From NCBI RefSeq assembly GCF_902825325.1, contig NZ_CADEAR010000005.1, forward strand, positions 248,001 to 312,000: DNA of 64,000 nucleotides. The letters run 5' to 3'. Under the pieces are notes generated by a model. The model had not been told where the DNA came from. It did no database searches and worked only from the letters and a program-made list of their open reading frames with translations. This DNA comes from Brucella tritici (GTDB lineage: Bacteria; Pseudomonadota; Alphaproteobacteria; Rhizobiales; Rhizobiaceae). The position numbers and the translations under genes are program-made. Shown here piece by piece: positions 62,239-64,000 of this stretch. Within the stretch, counting starts at the first letter, position 1; every line of letters starts with the position of its first letter.

Positions 62239-64000
62239 ATGAGTTTGAAATATCCATGGCAGAGATTGGCGCTTTTGCCCCGCGCCAGCAAACAGATCAT
62301 TCTGATGCTGAGCGACTGTATTCTGCTGTTGCTGAGCGCCTATCTGGCCTTTGTCATACGTCTCGGTTTCGTTTTTGTGCCGAACCAGGGACAAACGTTT
62401 CTGATTTTCATCGCGCCGGTGCTGGCAATCCCGGTTTTTGTCCGGTTTGGACTTTACCGTGCCATTATCCGTTATCTCGCCGAACGCGCGATCTGGCCGA
62501 TTTTTCAGGCCACCGCCATTGCGGCACTTTTCTGGGTCGCGCTCGTCTTCCTGATGGAACTCTATGGCAGCACCGGTCTGCCCCGCTCGGTTCCTTTGCT
62601 CTACTGGCTTTTGAGCACCGTGTTCATCTCTGCCAGCCGTTTCGGTGCGAAATGGCTTTTGCGCAGTTCCGAGTCGGACAAACGCTATACGAGTTCAGCC
62701 TTGATTATTGGCGTGGGCGAGCCCGCCCGCCAGCTGGCAACGGCGCTTCGCAGCCATAGTGACACATTGGTTGTCGGCTTCGTCGATCCTGATGGCCAGC
62801 TTAATGGCATGGATATCAGCGGATTGCGTGTTTATGGGGTGGAGGATGTTGCCGCCCTGATCGATAATTACGGGATCAAGCAGGTCGTCGTATCCGAGCC
62901 GGCGCTTGACCAGAAAAAGCGTCAGGAGTTCGCCCGACTACTGGGACGCCTTCCGGTCAACACGCGTATTCTGCCGCCGATCGCAGATCTGACGGCCGGT
63001 AAATATCTGGTCAGTTCACTACGCAATATCGAGATCGACGATCTTCTCGGGCGTTCGCCTGTCCCGCCGGATGCGGCCCTGTTGCGAGAAGTGGTCGAAG
63101 GCCGCCATATCATGGTGACGGGCGCAGGCGGCTCCATCGGCAGTCAGCTCTGCCGTACCATTTCGCAATGGAATCCGGCCTGTATCGTTCTGTTCGAGTC
63201 GAGCGAGTTTGCGCTTTACAATATCGACAGGCAGTTGAGACAGATCACCAATTGCGAGATCGTGCCAGTTCTGGGTTCAGTGCGAGATCGGGCCTGCGTG
63301 GAAAAAGCCATTCGCGACTATAATGTCGACACGCTCTATCATTGCGCAGCCTACAAACATGTGCCTCTCGTTGAGAAAAACCCGCTGATTGGCATTTTTA
63401 ACAATGTATTCGGCACACTTGAAGTGGCCCAGGCCGCTCTCGACACCGATGTCGAGCGCATGGTGCTTATCTCCTCCGACAAGGCCGTGCGACCGACGAA
63501 TGTGATGGGAGCAACCAAACGCTGGGCGGAACTGGTGGTTTACTATTGCGGGACACTGGCCGAAAAATCCGGGAAGAAAAAGGCATTCTATTCCGTCCGC
63601 TTCGGCAATGTGCTGGGATCAAACGGATCCGTTGTTCCGCTTTTTCGCGAACAGATCGCCAATGGCGGTCCGATTACGCTGACCCATGACGATATGACCC
63701 GCTATTTCATGTCCATCAAGGAAGCCGCCGAGCTTATCGTGCAATCGGGCGGCATCGCCGAATCCGGCGACACCGTCCTGCTTGAAATGGGCGAGCCGGT
63801 GAAGATTCGCGACCTGGCGGAAAATATGATCCTGCTCGCCGGTCTGACTGTGCGCAATGCGGAAAATCCTGCGGGCGATATCGCCATTGAAGTGACCGGG
63901 ATCCGCGAAGGCGAGAAGATGTATGAGGAGCTCTTCTACGATCCGTCACTGGCACAGCCGACGCGCCATCCGAAAATCATGCGCGCGCCAAAGGGCAACA
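62239..64000 (+). CDS. Membrane-bound nucleotide-sugar 4,6-dehydratase/epimerase (WbpM/CapD type), 3' end outside window
   Basis: At least 587 residues, open to the window edge. Starts MSLKYPWQRLALLPRASKQI, then four membrane helices (LMLSDCILLLLSAYLAFVIR, FLIFIAPVLAIPVFVRFGLY, ATAIAALFWVALVFLMELYG). A first nucleotide-binding domain is followed by the SDR core with MVTGAGGSIGSQLCRT near residue 293. Catalytic segment LISSDKAVRPTNVMGATKRW has the Met-x-x-x-Lys typical of WbpM/FlaA1, then FYSVRFGNVLGSNGSVVPLF. It prepares the first sugar for O-antigen or capsule synthesis. In Brucella the corresponding gene could be wbkD; that name is from memory of gene order. Confidence 0.88.
   Translation, partial: MSLKYPWQRLALLPRASKQIILMLSDCILLLLSAYLAFVIRLGFVFVPNQGQTFLIFIAPVLAIPVFVRFGLYRAIIRYLAERAIWPIFQATAIAALFWVALVFLMELYGSTGLPRSVPLLYWLLSTVFISASRFGAKWLLRSSESDKRYTSSALIIGVGEPARQLATALRSHSDTLVVGFVDPDGQLNGMDISGLRVYGVEDVAALIDNYGIKQVVVSEPALDQKKRQEFARLLGRLPVNTRILPPIADLTAGKYLVSSLRNIEIDDLLGRSPVPPDAALLREVVEGRHIMVTGAGGSIGSQLCRTISQWNPACIVLFESSEFALYNIDRQLRQITNCEIVPVLGSVRDRACVEKAIRDYNVDTLYHCAAYKHVPLVEKNPLIGIFNNVFGTLEVAQAALDTDVERMVLISSDKAVRPTNVMGATKRWAELVVYYCGTLAEKSGKKKAFYSVRFGNVLGSNGSVVPLFREQIANGGPITLTHDDMTRYFMSIKEAAELIVQSGGIAESGDTVLLEMGEPVKIRDLAENMILLAGLTVRNAENPAGDIAIEVTGIREGEKMYEELFYDPSLAQPTRHPKIMRAPKGN

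Noticed and set aside
62217-62759. 180-codon frame in another phase of the nucleotide-sugar dehydratase region
   Set aside because: The frame starting at 62239 gives membrane helices and SDR motifs continuously to the window edge; the other frame is unlike any protein.

Overview
The window looks like chromosomal DNA of an alphaproteobacterium of the Brucella/Ochrobactrum group. The outer parts hold ordinary backbone genes: smc (cut by the left edge), and on the right ppdK, a polysaccharide deacetylase-like gene, a DUF1499 gene, a metallo-beta-lactamase-fold hydrolase, bioY, allA-uraH (ureide/urate catabolism), a DUF2793 gene and a WbpM/CapD-type nucleotide-sugar dehydratase cut by the right edge. 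From memory of Brucella gene order (not checked here), smc and ppdK lie close together. The roughly 50 kb between them then reads as inserted accessory DNA.

Layout: (1) 2.7-3.4 kb, a scar of a truncated gene and fused IS5/IS66 remnants. (2) 3.4-10.7 kb, a minus-strand operon for a carbohydrate-type ABC importer with a metallophosphoesterase and a HAD phosphatase, divergent from a SorC-family regulator. (3) 10.9-12.5 kb, a DUF6880-like gene. (4) 12.8-20.0 kb, the DNA-processing half of a conjugation system: traG-traD-traC divergent from the relaxase/helicase traA, with two perfect inverted repeats between them. (5) 20.3-24.9 kb, an IS66-family element bounded by terminal inverted repeats and an 8-bp target duplication. 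It has split a small DUF6429 gene, carries a SulP anion transporter, and has been invaded by an IS3 and an IS5 element. (6) 25.3-38.0 kb, a cargo locus. It has an alpha-oxoamine synthase-like enzyme, two related OmpR/PhoB-type regulators with degenerate receiver domains, a second ABC importer (polyamine/opine type), a GntR regulator, and a coupled operon of a class-III aminotransferase, a ThDP enzyme and an SDR. (7) 38.0-40.7 kb, a second IS66 element with its own inverted repeats and 8-bp duplication, inactivated by a frameshift in tnpC. (8) 40.7-42.2 kb, a small unknown gene and a nucleotidyltransferase-HEPN fusion. (9) 42.3-52.9 kb, a winged-helix regulator and a complete virB1-virB11 type IV secretion operon with TrbM-like and EexN-like genes. 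(10) The backbone resumes.

TraA/TraC/TraD process DNA, TraG couples it to the VirB channel, and the cargo sits between the two halves. This is the architecture of an integrative conjugative element or integrated plasmid. No integrase, replication gene or flanking tRNA is visible, so how it integrated is unresolved. The most novel-looking parts are the transporter-carrying IS66 element and the cargo locus, where short repeated DNA motifs suggest a shared regulatory circuit. All functional assignments come from reading the translated sequence; no database search was possible.
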